Part shown: positions 31,024 to 39,283 of the stretch, piece after piece
Layout: every line of letters starts with the position of its first letter
Numbering within the stretch: the first letter of the stretch is position 1
Assembly (NCBI RefSeq): GCF_003955665.1
Contig: NZ_RXHU01000003.1
Span: forward strand, 1-39,323
Direction of reading: 5' to 3'
DNA: 39,323 nucleotides
Source: Paenibacillus whitsoniae
Lineage (GTDB): Bacteria > Bacillota > Bacilli > Paenibacillales > NBRC-103111
Notes under the pieces: model-generated
What the model saw: the letters and a program-made list of their open reading frames with translations, nothing else
Told to the model about the DNA's origin: nothing
Databases searched by the model: none
Made by a program: the position numbers and the translations under genes

Positions 31024-31533
31024 CTAGAATTTGGACAGGAAAGCCTTCAATTCGCTAATTTTCACGAGATAGCGCACCTCTCGTCCTAGGACGCCCTCAA
31101 TTTCCGGTCCCGCTTGAGCGAATTTCCCATACAAGCGCCGCAAATACGTATTTTCGGCCAATGTCACGATGTGCACCTCCTCAACCTCGGGATGATGGGC
31201 TGCGAGATGTTCGGCCAGCTCGGCAAGCCCGGACAAGAACAGCCGGCTGCCCCGGAGGCTGCGATCCGCTATGGCCAGATCAAGGAGCACCGTCTGCCGA
31301 TCCTTATAGTCCTGCTCCGGCGTCCCGTGAAAGTAAGCGACCGCGCCGGCGATGCTGCCATCCGCCAGCTTCGCTTGCAGAATGCGCCCGTCCGCGATGT
31401 AGCTGTAGAGCGCCGTTACCGCGTAAATTGTGGCATAGCTGGGATGGAGATCGCGCCGGTGCGCCAGGAAAAAAAGCCCGAACCGCGCGAAATCCTCATC
31501 CGTTTCGCAAAATGAAAACGTAAAGTCCGTCAT
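31024..31533 (-). CDS. GNAT-like acyltransferase-family protein B
   Basis: The product has 169 residues from ATG 31533, which has GGAGG 8 nt upstream; the in-frame ATG at 31554 directly abuts the exporter's stop codon and has no ribosome binding site. The sequence fits a GNAT fold: strand with SIAGAVAYF, TVLLDLAIADRSLRGSRLF as strand 4 plus acyl-CoA loop (RGSRLF in place of RGxGxG), and a C-terminal part with YLRRLYGKFAQAG. It is paralogous to protein A (shared E-[QH]-D-Y-[KE]-D-R). It lies 21 nt downstream of the exporter gene and 53 nt upstream of the 33-codon gene. Its stop codon runs into an AGGAGG, which could serve tiny frames in the gap. Confidence 0.72.
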   Translation of the reverse strand: MTDFTFSFCETDEDFARFGLFFLAHRRDLHPSYATIYAVTALYSYIADGRILQAKLADGSIAGAVAYFHGTPEQDYKDRQTVLLDLAIADRSLRGSRLFLSGLAELAEHLAAHHPEVEEVHIVTLAENTYLRRLYGKFAQAGPEIEGVLGREVRYLVKISELKAFLSKF

Positions 31534-31554
31534 GCTGCATGCCTCCTCCCTCAT

Positions 31555-33699
31555 CTATAACCGATCGGCCAGCGTCCGCTCCAACGTTTGAAGAATCTGC
31601 GGGTGCGCCGCCGTCAGCCGTTCGAACGCTTCGCGCCGGATTGACAACAGCACGGCCGGCCCCATCGCCTTAACCGTCGCGTTCCGCGGCGAATTGCGCA
31701 GCAGCGCGATTTCGCCAAAGTGATCGCCGTCCTGCAGCACGGCTACGCGGACATCGCCTTGGCCTGGGATCTGCTTCCAGATGCCTACCTTGCCGCGCAC
31801 GATTATATAGCACCGCTCACCCTGTTCGCCTTCGCGGACGATCACATCGCCCTCTTGGCAAGCCTCAGTTGTAAATAAGGAAGCAAGATCGCCAAGCAGC
31901 TCCTTGGCAATCCCTTCAAAAAACGGCAGCCTCGCGAGCCTGTCCGCCTCGACAGTCGCATGCAGCCCGTCCTGGGAGACGTGGAAGCCGGTCTGCTTGG
32001 CCCACAAGGCGGCGTAATGCCCTTGCCGCTGGAGCAGCTCGCGGTGCGTGCCCCTTTCCACAATCTCGCCGTCCTGAAAAACAAAGATCGCATCCGCATG
32101 CACCGCCGATGCCAGCCGATGCGTCACCGAGATGACGGTGCGCTCGCCCCGGCTCATCTCCAGCAGCGCGTTGATCTCCGCCTCCGTCGCGGGATCCAGG
32201 GCGGCGGTCACCTCGTCGAGCAGCAGCAGCTTGGGCTTCCTTAGCAGCGCCCGTGCGATCGCCATGCGCTGACGCTCGCCGCCCGATAGGGATCCGCCTT
32301 CCTGCAGGATCGGTGTGTCATACCCTTGCGGCCAGCTCAGGATGCGTTCATGGATGCGGGCCATCTTGGCCGCCTCCACCATCTCAGCCTCCGTGGCGCC
32401 GCTGTCCAGGAGCAGGTTCTCGCGCACGGTCGCGTTGAACAGGAACGTCTCCTGCGCGACCAGCCCGGCAAGCCGGCGCAGCGATGCTTCGCTCGCCTGC
32501 CGCAGGTCCGTGCCGCCGACCAACGCCGCACCGGCGTCGGGGTCATAGAAACGCGCGAGCAGCTGCAGCGCGGTACTTTTGCCGGAGCCGCTCGCCCCGA
32601 CGAGCGCGGCGTATCCGCCTGCCCCCACGTGCAGGCTCACGTCTTTTAACTGCTTGGCGTCCGCGGTATAGCCGAACGTCACACGATCCAGCCGCACATC
32701 CGGCAGCCGGTCCGGCAAATCCGTCGCGAGATCCGCCTCCATCACATCAGGCTGGACGTCCAAAATTTCCTCCACACGGCGAAAACTCGTGCCCGCATCG
32801 ATAATCGTCGGCAGAATCGACGACAGGTTCGTACCCGACTGTCCGACGGACAGGAACAGGGTGAAGAACGCCATAAAACTGCCCACCGAAATCTCATCGT
32901 GAAAAATGAGATAGCCGCCGAAGCCGATCATGATGCCGTTCAAGATAAGCAGTGCCGTCAGCGGCAGCCGCTGCAGCCAGGCGCTCGCCATATGCAGGCG
33001 AAAGCCGCGCGTAAACAGCTCGTCCATCTGCCGCCCCGCCCGCTTCTGAAAAGCGGCCTGCTGATGCAGTCCTTTAATCGCCTTATGGCCTTTGACCATT
33101 TCGTCGATCATATTGGCGAAGCGTTCCTGCGCCTCTTTGAAGTCAACGTTCGCCGCCTCCGAGCGCCCTTGCAGCAGCCGCGGCCCGGCAAACATCAGCG
33201 TAGACCCGACCAGCATCGCCAGCGTCAGCTTCCAGTTAAGCGAGAAGAGCAGCGCAAGCCCGAGCAGCACGCTGAATATTTCCCGCAGCAGGAACGGGTA
33301 CGCCAATCGGACAACGCTTTCAATCGCCCCCATGTCCGACGCATAGCGCGTCACCAGGTCGCCCGTCTTGAACCGCTGGTAGAAGGAGAGCGACTGCTTT
33401 TGCATATGGTCAAAAAGCTTCCCCCGCAGCGTCCGGACAAACCCGCCGCTCAGCTTTGCAATTGCGTAATCGCCGCCGGCGCTCGCGCCGATATTGACTA
33501 CCCCGCCGATAATCAGCGCCGAGAGAATCAGGATAAACGCGTGGAGATCCTTCGGCGTAAAGGCATTGTCCACCAAATATTTCAAGCTCAGCGGCGCAGC
33601 GACCGCATATACAATTTCAAGTAAGATGCCGAGAAGAAAAAGCGCCGACAACCCTTTATGCCTCGCGCAAAACCGCAGCATTTTCGATAAAAACGGCAC
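31555..33699 (-). CDS. ABC exporter fused to a C-terminal cyclic-nucleotide-binding domain
   Basis: A 714-residue half-transporter: six-helix exporter membrane domain (about 15-310), nucleotide-binding domain with Walker A GASGSGKST (368-376), signature LSGGERQR (near 470), Walker B LLLLDEVTAALDP (near 490) and switch His in SVTHRLAS, then a cNMP-binding domain (about 575-710). The last has the phosphate-binding cassette FGEIALLRNSPRNATV with its Arg, so ligand binding looks intact. The start is GTG 33699 with GGAGGT 8 nt upstream. It should work as a homodimer exporting a peptide, lipid or drug-like substrate, with export possibly gated by a cyclic nucleotide; gating is inference. It leads the operon with GNAT B, the 33-residue peptide and GNAT A, and is divergent from a diguanylate cyclase gene. 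Confidence 0.92.
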   Translation of the reverse strand: MPFLSKMLRFCARHKGLSALFLLGILLEIVYAVAAPLSLKYLVDNAFTPKDLHAFILILSALIIGGVVNIGASAGGDYAIAKLSGGFVRTLRGKLFDHMQKQSLSFYQRFKTGDLVTRYASDMGAIESVVRLAYPFLLREIFSVLLGLALLFSLNWKLTLAMLVGSTLMFAGPRLLQGRSEAANVDFKEAQERFANMIDEMVKGHKAIKGLHQQAAFQKRAGRQMDELFTRGFRLHMASAWLQRLPLTALLILNGIMIGFGGYLIFHDEISVGSFMAFFTLFLSVGQSGTNLSSILPTIIDAGTSFRRVEEILDVQPDVMEADLATDLPDRLPDVRLDRVTFGYTADAKQLKDVSLHVGAGGYAALVGASGSGKSTALQLLARFYDPDAGAALVGGTDLRQASEASLRRLAGLVAQETFLFNATVRENLLLDSGATEAEMVEAAKMARIHERILSWPQGYDTPILQEGGSLSGGERQRMAIARALLRKPKLLLLDEVTAALDPATEAEINALLEMSRGERTVISVTHRLASAVHADAIFVFQDGEIVERGTHRELLQRQGHYAALWAKQTGFHVSQDGLHATVEADRLARLPFFEGIAKELLGDLASLFTTEACQEGDVIVREGEQGERCYIIVRGKVGIWKQIPGQGDVRVAVLQDGDHFGEIALLRNSPRNATVKAMGPAVLLSIRREAFERLTAAHPQILQTLERTLADRL

Positions 33700-33915
33700 T
33701 GGCTTACACCTCCGATACTTCCCTGGCCGTCGATGTGGTCGACTGCTCAGGTATGCGCCCTTTTAGAGTACCGCGTTTGCGCTGGACTGTAAATCGTTAA
33801 TGGGGTGAAGGAGGCAAAGACAAGTTTTGACAGCGGTTAGGCAGGATTTTGAAGATCCTTGTCGAATGACGTCTTTATTCATGAACATCCCATCAATGAG
33901 CCAAAGGAGTGCCGA

Positions 33916-35691
33916 ATGAGAGCGCAATCGGAAGGCAGCGTGCGTCACGGACGGTTTAAAATAGAAAGTTTACTCGTAGGATTGATCGCCTTCACGCTCA
34001 TCGGATCGACGGCCATTTTGGCGGCGGTATCCATTCATCAGCAGAACACAACGTTAACCAAAACGACGCTGCAGAAAAACTTTGAAGCCGCACGGAACCT
34101 CGCCATCTCGGCCAATACGATTAAGGAGCTCATGTTTGATAAGCTGGGCGCAATGGCTCTTTATTGGACTGAACAACGGCTGCCAATTGGCGAAGAGGCT
34201 TCACCGCTGCTTGGCAAACTGCTTGTGGGGGACGGAATGTTTGGCGGCGCCCTTCTCGTCAGCGGAGCAGGCGACGTACTCGTCACGACACCGGAGACAG
34301 GCTTCGCTGCCGGCGATCACCTGGAAGAAGCGGCTGATCTTTCCTTCACGGGCCGCGAAACAGGCCCATGGATGTCTGCGCCGTTCGTCGCGCCGAGCGG
34401 GCATCGAGTTGTACTCGCTCTGCATCCGTTGAAGTCCGGCAACTTGCAATCGGCGGTCTATCTTGCAGGTCTTATCGATCTGCAGAAGAACAACGTATTT
34501 TCTAACCTATTCATCCACACAATTAAAAGCGAGCCGGGCACATACGCCTATCTGATCGACGGTACCGGTGCGATGATGATGAACGCCCAAGAGGATCGGG
34601 CGAGTGAAGTGCTGCCGGCGGCTGCGCTCCTCTCGACGTTCGGCGGCGGGCACCCGGGAGATCAGCCGAATCCTCCCGATCGACAGGGCGTGAAACGGGA
34701 ACGAGGGGGACCGGAAGGGGCCCTGAGACCCGATGGCCCGCGCGAGCGCCCGATGCCGATTCCGCCGGGCGGCGCAGGAGGACCCGGTGGGCAGCCCGGA
34801 CCTGGAATCGATGGCGGACCTGCGCCCCGCGGAGCGATCCTCCAAGACGGCAACGGTAAAGATGTGTTCGTCGGCTACCTGCCTGTGGGAGATCTCCGTT
34901 GGGGGATGGTCGTTCAGTCGCCGGCCGAAATTGTCACTCATGCGAAGCGCGAGTTCCTCGCGACCCAGTTGAAGTGGAGCATCCCCCTGATCGCCGCATT
35001 TTTGCTCCTCAGCCTATGGACGGCCCGCAAGCTGGCCGCTCCATTTGCCAAGCTGACCGAGGCTGCGCGAAGCATCGCAGCGGGAGATCGGTCAGGTCAT
35101 CCGCCGTTCGAGAGCCACTGGAATTACGAAGCCCACCATTTGGCGCGTGCTATGATGACTGCCGTGCAAGGGCTCCAGAGCCGAGCGGAGGAAATGAGCC
35201 TTCAGGCTCGTACTGATCATCTGACTGGGCTGATGAATCGGGGAGGATTAGACGAGTGGCTGAACACCCACGGCAACGATAAGTTCGGATATGCGCTCCT
35301 GATTATCGACATCGACCATTTCAAAAACGTCAACGATACGTTCGGGCACCAGACGGGAGACGAAACGCTCATTCATCTCGCGCACATCCTAACGACGATA
35401 TGCAGAAAAACAGATCTTGCCTGCCGGATCGGCGGAGAGGAATTCGTCGCCCTGCTGCCTGGCGAAAGACTGGAAGGCGCTTCTTTGGTCGCGGAGCAGC
35501 TGCGAAGCAAAGTCGAAACCACGATCAGCCCCACCGGGCGGCCGATCACCGTCTCGATCGGAATCGCTTGCTGTCCGATACATGGGGAAGATTTCGAAAC
35601 CCTTTTCCAACGTGCAGACGAAGCGCTTTACGAAGCAAAAGGAACGGGCCGGAACCGCGCCGTCGCTTATGGAGGTCGTATCACATGCTGA
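33916..35691 (+). CDS. Membrane diguanylate cyclase with extracellular sensor and Pro/Gly-rich insert
   Basis: The product has 591 residues from ATG 33916, chosen for AAAGGAG 6 nt upstream; an in-frame start at 33859 lacks one. Layout: membrane helix 1 (about 18-40); extracellular Cache-like sensor (about 45-350) interrupted at about 241-305 by a Pro/Gly-rich low-complexity stretch; membrane helix 2 (about 354-371); HAMP-like linker; GGDEF domain. The active-site motif is GGEEF (506-510). The inhibitory RxxD site (R497-D500) is five residues before it, so product inhibition should be intact. It makes c-di-GMP from two GTP at the inner face of the membrane. It has no EAL domain. It is divergent from the exporter gene and has its own terminator. 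Confidence 0.92.
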   Translation: MRAQSEGSVRHGRFKIESLLVGLIAFTLIGSTAILAAVSIHQQNTTLTKTTLQKNFEAARNLAISANTIKELMFDKLGAMALYWTEQRLPIGEEASPLLGKLLVGDGMFGGALLVSGAGDVLVTTPETGFAAGDHLEEAADLSFTGRETGPWMSAPFVAPSGHRVVLALHPLKSGNLQSAVYLAGLIDLQKNNVFSNLFIHTIKSEPGTYAYLIDGTGAMMMNAQEDRASEVLPAAALLSTFGGGHPGDQPNPPDRQGVKRERGGPEGALRPDGPRERPMPIPPGGAGGPGGQPGPGIDGGPAPRGAILQDGNGKDVFVGYLPVGDLRWGMVVQSPAEIVTHAKREFLATQLKWSIPLIAAFLLLSLWTARKLAAPFAKLTEAARSIAAGDRSGHPPFESHWNYEAHHLARAMMTAVQGLQSRAEEMSLQARTDHLTGLMNRGGLDEWLNTHGNDKFGYALLIIDIDHFKNVNDTFGHQTGDETLIHLAHILTTICRKTDLACRIGGEEFVALLPGERLEGASLVAEQLRSKVETTISPTGRPITVSIGIACCPIHGEDFETLFQRADEALYEAKGTGRNRAVAYGGRITC

Positions 35692-35692
35692 A

Positions 35693-35737
35693 AAACGCCG
35701 TTATACGCCTCTTTGGTAGGGGCATATAACGGCGTTT
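35693..35737 (+). terminator. Rho-independent terminator of the diguanylate cyclase gene
   Basis: AAACGCCGTTATA-CGCC pairs with GGGGC-ATATAACGGCGTTT around a short loop, one base beyond the stop codon. The T-run is short (GTTTGTGTT). It may also serve the convergent small gene from the other side. Confidence 0.8.
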
Positions 35738-35770
35738 GTGTTCCATACATGATAAAAAAGCGATGCGCAC

Positions 35771-36055
35771 TTACTCGCCCGCCATAACCGCCTCTTTTAA
35801 CGCAGCACGATTGTTCCACAAGAAGGAAACCACATGCTCGCGCTCTTCGAAAAAGGACTCGTCCTCATCCCGGTAGTCTTGTCCAACGCCATGCACGCTG
35901 AAACGGTCGCCCTCGTAGCCCATGAGTGTCCATTGCCCGCCGCGCTTCCGGTCTGCGAAGACCAGATACAGCTTCTTGCCAACCTCGTCATACGCGGCGT
36001 AGGAAGAAAAGTTGTCCAAAATCAAGCTAATGTCGTCTTTCTTTTTGATTTGCAT
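35771..36055 (-). CDS. Small hypothetical protein, 94 residues
   Basis: Not recognised. The predicted protein is soluble and acidic at the C-terminus, with several beta-strand-like segments (KKLYLVFADRK, WTLMGYEGDRFSVHGV) followed by a helix (FFEEREHVVSFLWNNRAALKEAVM). The start is ATG 36055 with AAGGAG 8 nt upstream, which supports translation. It stands alone, convergent with the diguanylate cyclase gene. No membrane segment, metal motif or DNA-binding motif is visible, so no function is proposed. Confidence 0.7.
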   Translation of the reverse strand: MQIKKKDDISLILDNFSSYAAYDEVGKKLYLVFADRKRGGQWTLMGYEGDRFSVHGVGQDYRDEDESFFEEREHVVSFLWNNRAALKEAVMAGE

Positions 36056-36248
36056 GATCTGATCTCCTTTTTTTGGTTTTTTTCAATCGTACCCGAAGAT
36101 TTCTGAAAAGTTTGTCAATTGATCGGGTCGAAGGATAGGAGATTTTGCCGAAAATCATACGGGGACGACCGCCATGCCCAAGATCGAGTGGCTCCGAATC
36201 GTCACAGCGCACCTAGACGTTTCTACCGAAGAACAGGCCTAACCTGTG

Positions 36249-36291
36249 AAAAGGCCGTCCCGCGCTGCTTACGCAACGGGACAGCCCTTTT
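36249..36291 (-). terminator. Rho-independent terminator of the isomerase gene
   Basis: On the minus strand, AAAAGGGCTGTCCCG and CGGGACGGCCTTTT pair around a 14-base loop, giving a T-rich end. It lies 9 nt beyond the stop codon. The symmetric A/T arms could also act in the other direction. Confidence 0.85.
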
Positions 36292-36300
36292 ACTTACCGC

Positions 36301-37137
36301 CTATAAGCCGGCGGCGGCCCAAACCTTATCGAACGCAGCCTTCGAGCGCTGCGCCAGTACGTCCGGCGCATCCGTCGGCGGCGTCGCCGTCAGGATCTCC
36401 TGCGCGACGGCGCCTGTGTAGCCGATGCGCTGGAGGCCTTGCAAGAAGCCGGCGAGGTCGATGACCCCCTCGCCCGGGTACACGCGGCCGTTGTCAAGCA
36501 CCTCGGCCACCGGCACATCCGGCGCGTCGTTGATGTGGACGTGCACGATCTGCTCGGCGCGGAGCTTCTCGATGTCGGCCACCGTCAGTTCGTTCGTGTA
36601 CCAGTGGTACGCGTCGAACAGCAGGCCGACATTCGGCTCGCCGATCGCGCCGATCCAATCTAACGTTTCATCCAGCGTCCAGATGAACGGGTTGGCCCAG
36701 CGGGTCCGCAGGTGGTGCGGACCGACGAATTCGAGGCCTAGGCGGATGCCATAGGCGCCGAGAATTTGCGCGCAGGTGCGCAGCCTGCGCGTCGCCAGCG
36801 CCATGAAATGCGCGGCGCTGTGGTCCGTTGACGGCAGCACGTACGTACAGCAGCTCGTGCAACCGAGCGCTGCGGCAGCCTGTGCGGCCTGAGTCAGCTT
36901 CGGAAGCCCTTCCTGGAAGGCTTCCTCGGTTGTGCGCCACTCCACGGGCAAACCGATGGAGCCGATGACCAGTCCGCGCGACTTCAGCAGCTCGCGCGCG
37001 CCCTCGACGGTATGGCTTTCGACCAGCGCCAACGCGTCGACGTCGACGGCCTGAAAGCCATATTTTGCCGCAAGTTCAATCAGTTGTTCATTGCTTTCGA
37101 TACTTCCCAGTCCTGCTCTTGACAGCCCTCTAAGCAC
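36301..37137 (-). CDS. Sugar phosphate isomerase/epimerase-like TIM-barrel protein
   Basis: A protein of 278 residues, the usual length for the xylose-isomerase-like TIM-barrel (AP endonuclease 2) family. The expected metal ligands are E136 (LGLEFVGP), D175 with H178 (LLFDAYHW), H201 (VHVHINDAP) and E247 (VAQEIL). Members isomerise or epimerise free or phosphorylated sugars and inositols; the substrate here cannot be told. The start is GTG 37137 with GGAGG 7 nt upstream. It lies 22 nt downstream of the oxidoreductase gene, so both are probably one transcript catabolising a sugar or cyclitol in the cytoplasm. Confidence 0.88.
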   Translation of the reverse strand: MLRGLSRAGLGSIESNEQLIELAAKYGFQAVDVDALALVESHTVEGARELLKSRGLVIGSIGLPVEWRTTEEAFQEGLPKLTQAAQAAAALGCTSCCTYVLPSTDHSAAHFMALATRRLRTCAQILGAYGIRLGLEFVGPHHLRTRWANPFIWTLDETLDWIGAIGEPNVGLLFDAYHWYTNELTVADIEKLRAEQIVHVHINDAPDVPVAEVLDNGRVYPGEGVIDLAGFLQGLQRIGYTGAVAQEILTATPPTDAPDVLAQRSKAAFDKVWAAAGL

Positions 37138-37159
37138 GGCGATTCCTCCCCCATCTGGA

Positions 37160-38233
37160 TTAATCCCAGTTCAGTTTCACTTCATTCCCCGTACGCGACG
37201 ATTCATAGATCGCATCGAGAATCAGATTGTTCGTGTAGCCGGACAGCGCCGATGTAATCGGCTGTTTGCCCTCACGGATGCAAGTGAGGAAGTGACGGCT
37301 CAGACGCAGACGCTCGCCTTCATCGTTATCCGGTTTCGCCAAGTCTGCTTCCATCGGACGGTTGAATTTTTCGGTCAGGAATTTGCCCTTGCCTCCCTTG
37401 TAGCTTGCGCCGCCTTCGGAGCCCATGAGATGAACGAACGGTGCGTTATCCGTGTCCATATGTACCGCCCAGCTTACTTCGAGCGTCAGCGTTGCGCCGT
37501 TATCCATCCGGATCAGCGCCGTCGCCAAGTCCTCAACGTCATAGTAGCCGTCCCAGTTCGGCTTGCCCCACGTGCCGATGCCTTTGCGGGCAGGCCCGAA
37601 TTCCGCGTACGTCGCGCCGACGACGGAAACCGGCTTTGGATTGCCCATCAAGTAGAGCGCAAGATCCAGCATATGCACGCCGATATCAATCAGCGGGCCG
37701 CCGCCGGATTCATTCATGCGCGTGAACCAAGTGCCCCAGCCCGGGATGCCTTTGCGGCGGAACCATCCGGTTTTGGCCGTATAAATTTTGCCCAGCTCGC
37801 CCGCTTCCACCTGCTCCTTAATGAGCATCGGTACGGCTTCCCAGCGCATTTGGTGCGCGATCATGACGGTGACGGGGCTAGCTTTGCTCGCTTCGTAAAT
37901 CTCTCTTGCCGCAGCGCTGTTAAGGCCCATCGGCTTCTCTAACAGCACGTGCTTGCCGGCTTTGATCGCCTGCACCGCAAGGGAGGCATGATATTGATTC
38001 GGTACGCCGATGATCACCGCGTCCACGTTGTCGCTTTGGATCAGATCTTCCGGTGTAGCCGGGACGTTCGGGATGCCGAACTCCTTCGCTTTCGCTTCCG
38101 CGAGCGGCAGGTAGGCGTCCGTCACCGCTGTAATTTCGCACTCCTCGGCCAGCTTTGAAAATTGGGTCATATGCACGCCGCCGATATTGCCGGCTCCGAT
38201 GATGCCGATTCTGATTTTGTTACCGCTTACCAT
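37160..38233 (-). CDS. Gfo/Idh/MocA-family NAD(P)-dependent oxidoreductase
   Basis: The product has 357 residues from ATG 38233, which has GAGGAGG upstream; the frame continues further but would cross the intergenic promoter region. The N-terminal Rossmann fold has GAGNIG (13-18). The EKP motif (99-101) supplies the catalytic-site lysine. The second domain has the family signature GGGPLIDIGVHMLD, with the Asp and His that bind substrate. It oxidises a hydroxyl of a sugar, inositol or related polyol with NAD(P). It is paired with the TIM-barrel protein 22 nt downstream and divergent from an AraC-type regulator that probably controls both. Specificity cannot be read from sequence. Confidence 0.9.
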   Translation of the reverse strand: MVSGNKIRIGIIGAGNIGGVHMTQFSKLAEECEITAVTDAYLPLAEAKAKEFGIPNVPATPEDLIQSDNVDAVIIGVPNQYHASLAVQAIKAGKHVLLEKPMGLNSAAAREIYEASKASPVTVMIAHQMRWEAVPMLIKEQVEAGELGKIYTAKTGWFRRKGIPGWGTWFTRMNESGGGPLIDIGVHMLDLALYLMGNPKPVSVVGATYAEFGPARKGIGTWGKPNWDGYYDVEDLATALIRMDNGATLTLEVSWAVHMDTDNAPFVHLMGSEGGASYKGGKGKFLTEKFNRPMEADLAKPDNDEGERLRLSRHFLTCIREGKQPITSALSGYTNNLILDAIYESSRTGNEVKLNWD

Positions 38234-38255
38234 TTGTAAATTCCTCCTCATGACC

Positions 38256-38283
38256 TTGCATTCGATGAACTGCTTTTTATGAT
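38256..38283 (+). promoter_or_regulatory. Candidate promoter of the cupin-AraC regulator
   Basis: TTGCAT (38256-38261) and TATGAT (38278-38283) are 16 bp apart, about 73 nt upstream of the start codon, within the 123-bp divergent spacer. No clear promoter for the oxidoreductase on the other strand was identified. Confidence 0.45.
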
Positions 38284-38356
38284 AAAATAAGGACAACTGA
38301 AAGTCGTACCGTATTTTCGGAAAATGTCCCATTTTTTCGAAGGAGCCTGCGCCCTT

Positions 38357-39283
38357 ATGACCTATTTTCCCGAGTATTTGAAAACGTATCCCAATATGGA
38401 TTCGGGTTTTCCTTTTCATATCAGCAAAAACACACTCCCACACGGCTTCCGTGCCCATCGCCATGACTATTTGGAGTTCTCGTACGTGGTCAGCGGCCAC
38501 GGCGGAGAAATGATTAACGATGTTAAGCATGCCATGATGCCGGGCACCTTCACGTTCGTGCTGCCGTATCAAGTGCATGAGATTTTCACGGAAGCGGGCC
38601 AGCCGCTGGTGTTGTATAACTGCACGTTCAGCATGGATCTGCTGCTAGAGCCGGGGGCGGATCAGGCGTTTTCGGACTTTTTCAACGATGGGATCGGGCT
38701 CCCGCCATACGCCCAGTTGGAAGGCGCGGAGCAGACGCTGATGGAGGCTTTGGTGGCGGACATGTACAAAGAGTATGCCGGCAACGAGCGGCATCGGCAG
38801 ACCCTGCTGAAGGCGCGGTTAAAAGAAATTCTCATCCGCTTCGATCGCATCCGCTCGCGGGAGGCGAAGGTCACGGTTGTGGAGAACGCGCCTGCGGTGT
38901 TGCCGACGCCCCACGCATCGGCTGCATCAGCTGCGGGTCGGACCTCCCCGTCGGTGTGGCCGATCATCCACTACATCCACCGCAATTATCAGGAGGATCT
39001 TGCGCTGTCGGACCTCGCAGCACGCTTCTCGCTGAGCGTTTCACGCATCAGCGAGGTCATTAAGCAGACGACCGGGCAGACGTTCGTCCACTTCTTGCAC
39101 GACCTGCGGCTGCGGCACGCGTGCTCGCTGCTCGTGTCGACGGATATGAGCGTCACGGAGATCGCGCTCGAGGTCGGGTACGGCTCGTACAAGACGTTTT
39201 CCCGGATTTTTCGGGAAAGCAAGGGTGTCGTGCCGAAGGAATATCGGCGAACCGAGCACGGGCGGCAGGCTGGGCCGAAATAG
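38357..39283 (+). CDS. AraC-family transcriptional regulator with N-terminal cupin sensor
   Basis: The product has 308 residues from ATG 38357, preceded by AAGGAG at 11 nt; an in-frame ATG at 38324 has no ribosome binding site. The N-terminal half is a cupin-type ligand-binding domain (GFRAHRHDYLEFSYVVSGHG, then a PGTFTFVLPYQVHEI strand). A Pro/Ala/Ser-rich linker follows, then two C-terminal helix-turn-helix motifs (LALSDLAARFSLSVSRIS and MSVTEIALEVGYGSYKTFSRIF). Such proteins activate neighbouring sugar-catabolic genes when a small sugar binds the cupin. The divergent oxidoreductase/isomerase pair is the likely target. It is a soluble regulator, unlike the membrane AraC protein at 27272. 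Confidence 0.93.
   Translation: MTYFPEYLKTYPNMDSGFPFHISKNTLPHGFRAHRHDYLEFSYVVSGHGGEMINDVKHAMMPGTFTFVLPYQVHEIFTEAGQPLVLYNCTFSMDLLLEPGADQAFSDFFNDGIGLPPYAQLEGAEQTLMEALVADMYKEYAGNERHRQTLLKARLKEILIRFDRIRSREAKVTVVENAPAVLPTPHASAASAAGRTSPSVWPIIHYIHRNYQEDLALSDLAARFSLSVSRISEVIKQTTGQTFVHFLHDLRLRHACSLLVSTDMSVTEIALEVGYGSYKTFSRIFRESKGVVPKEYRRTEHGRQAGPK

Noticed and set aside
33785..33799. cre-like TGTAAATCGTT motif upstream of the diguanylate cyclase gene
   Set aside because: It has an extra base before CG, so it does not fit the 14-base consensus.
36174..36242. 22-codon plus-strand frame before the bidirectional hairpin at 36249
   Set aside because: The ribosome binding site is weak and nothing in the product is recognisable; too little evidence to call a gene.
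37091..37942. 283-codon plus-strand frame
   Set aside because: It is antisense to the Gfo/Idh/MocA gene, which has EKP and GAGNIG motifs; the shadow product is Arg/His-rich.
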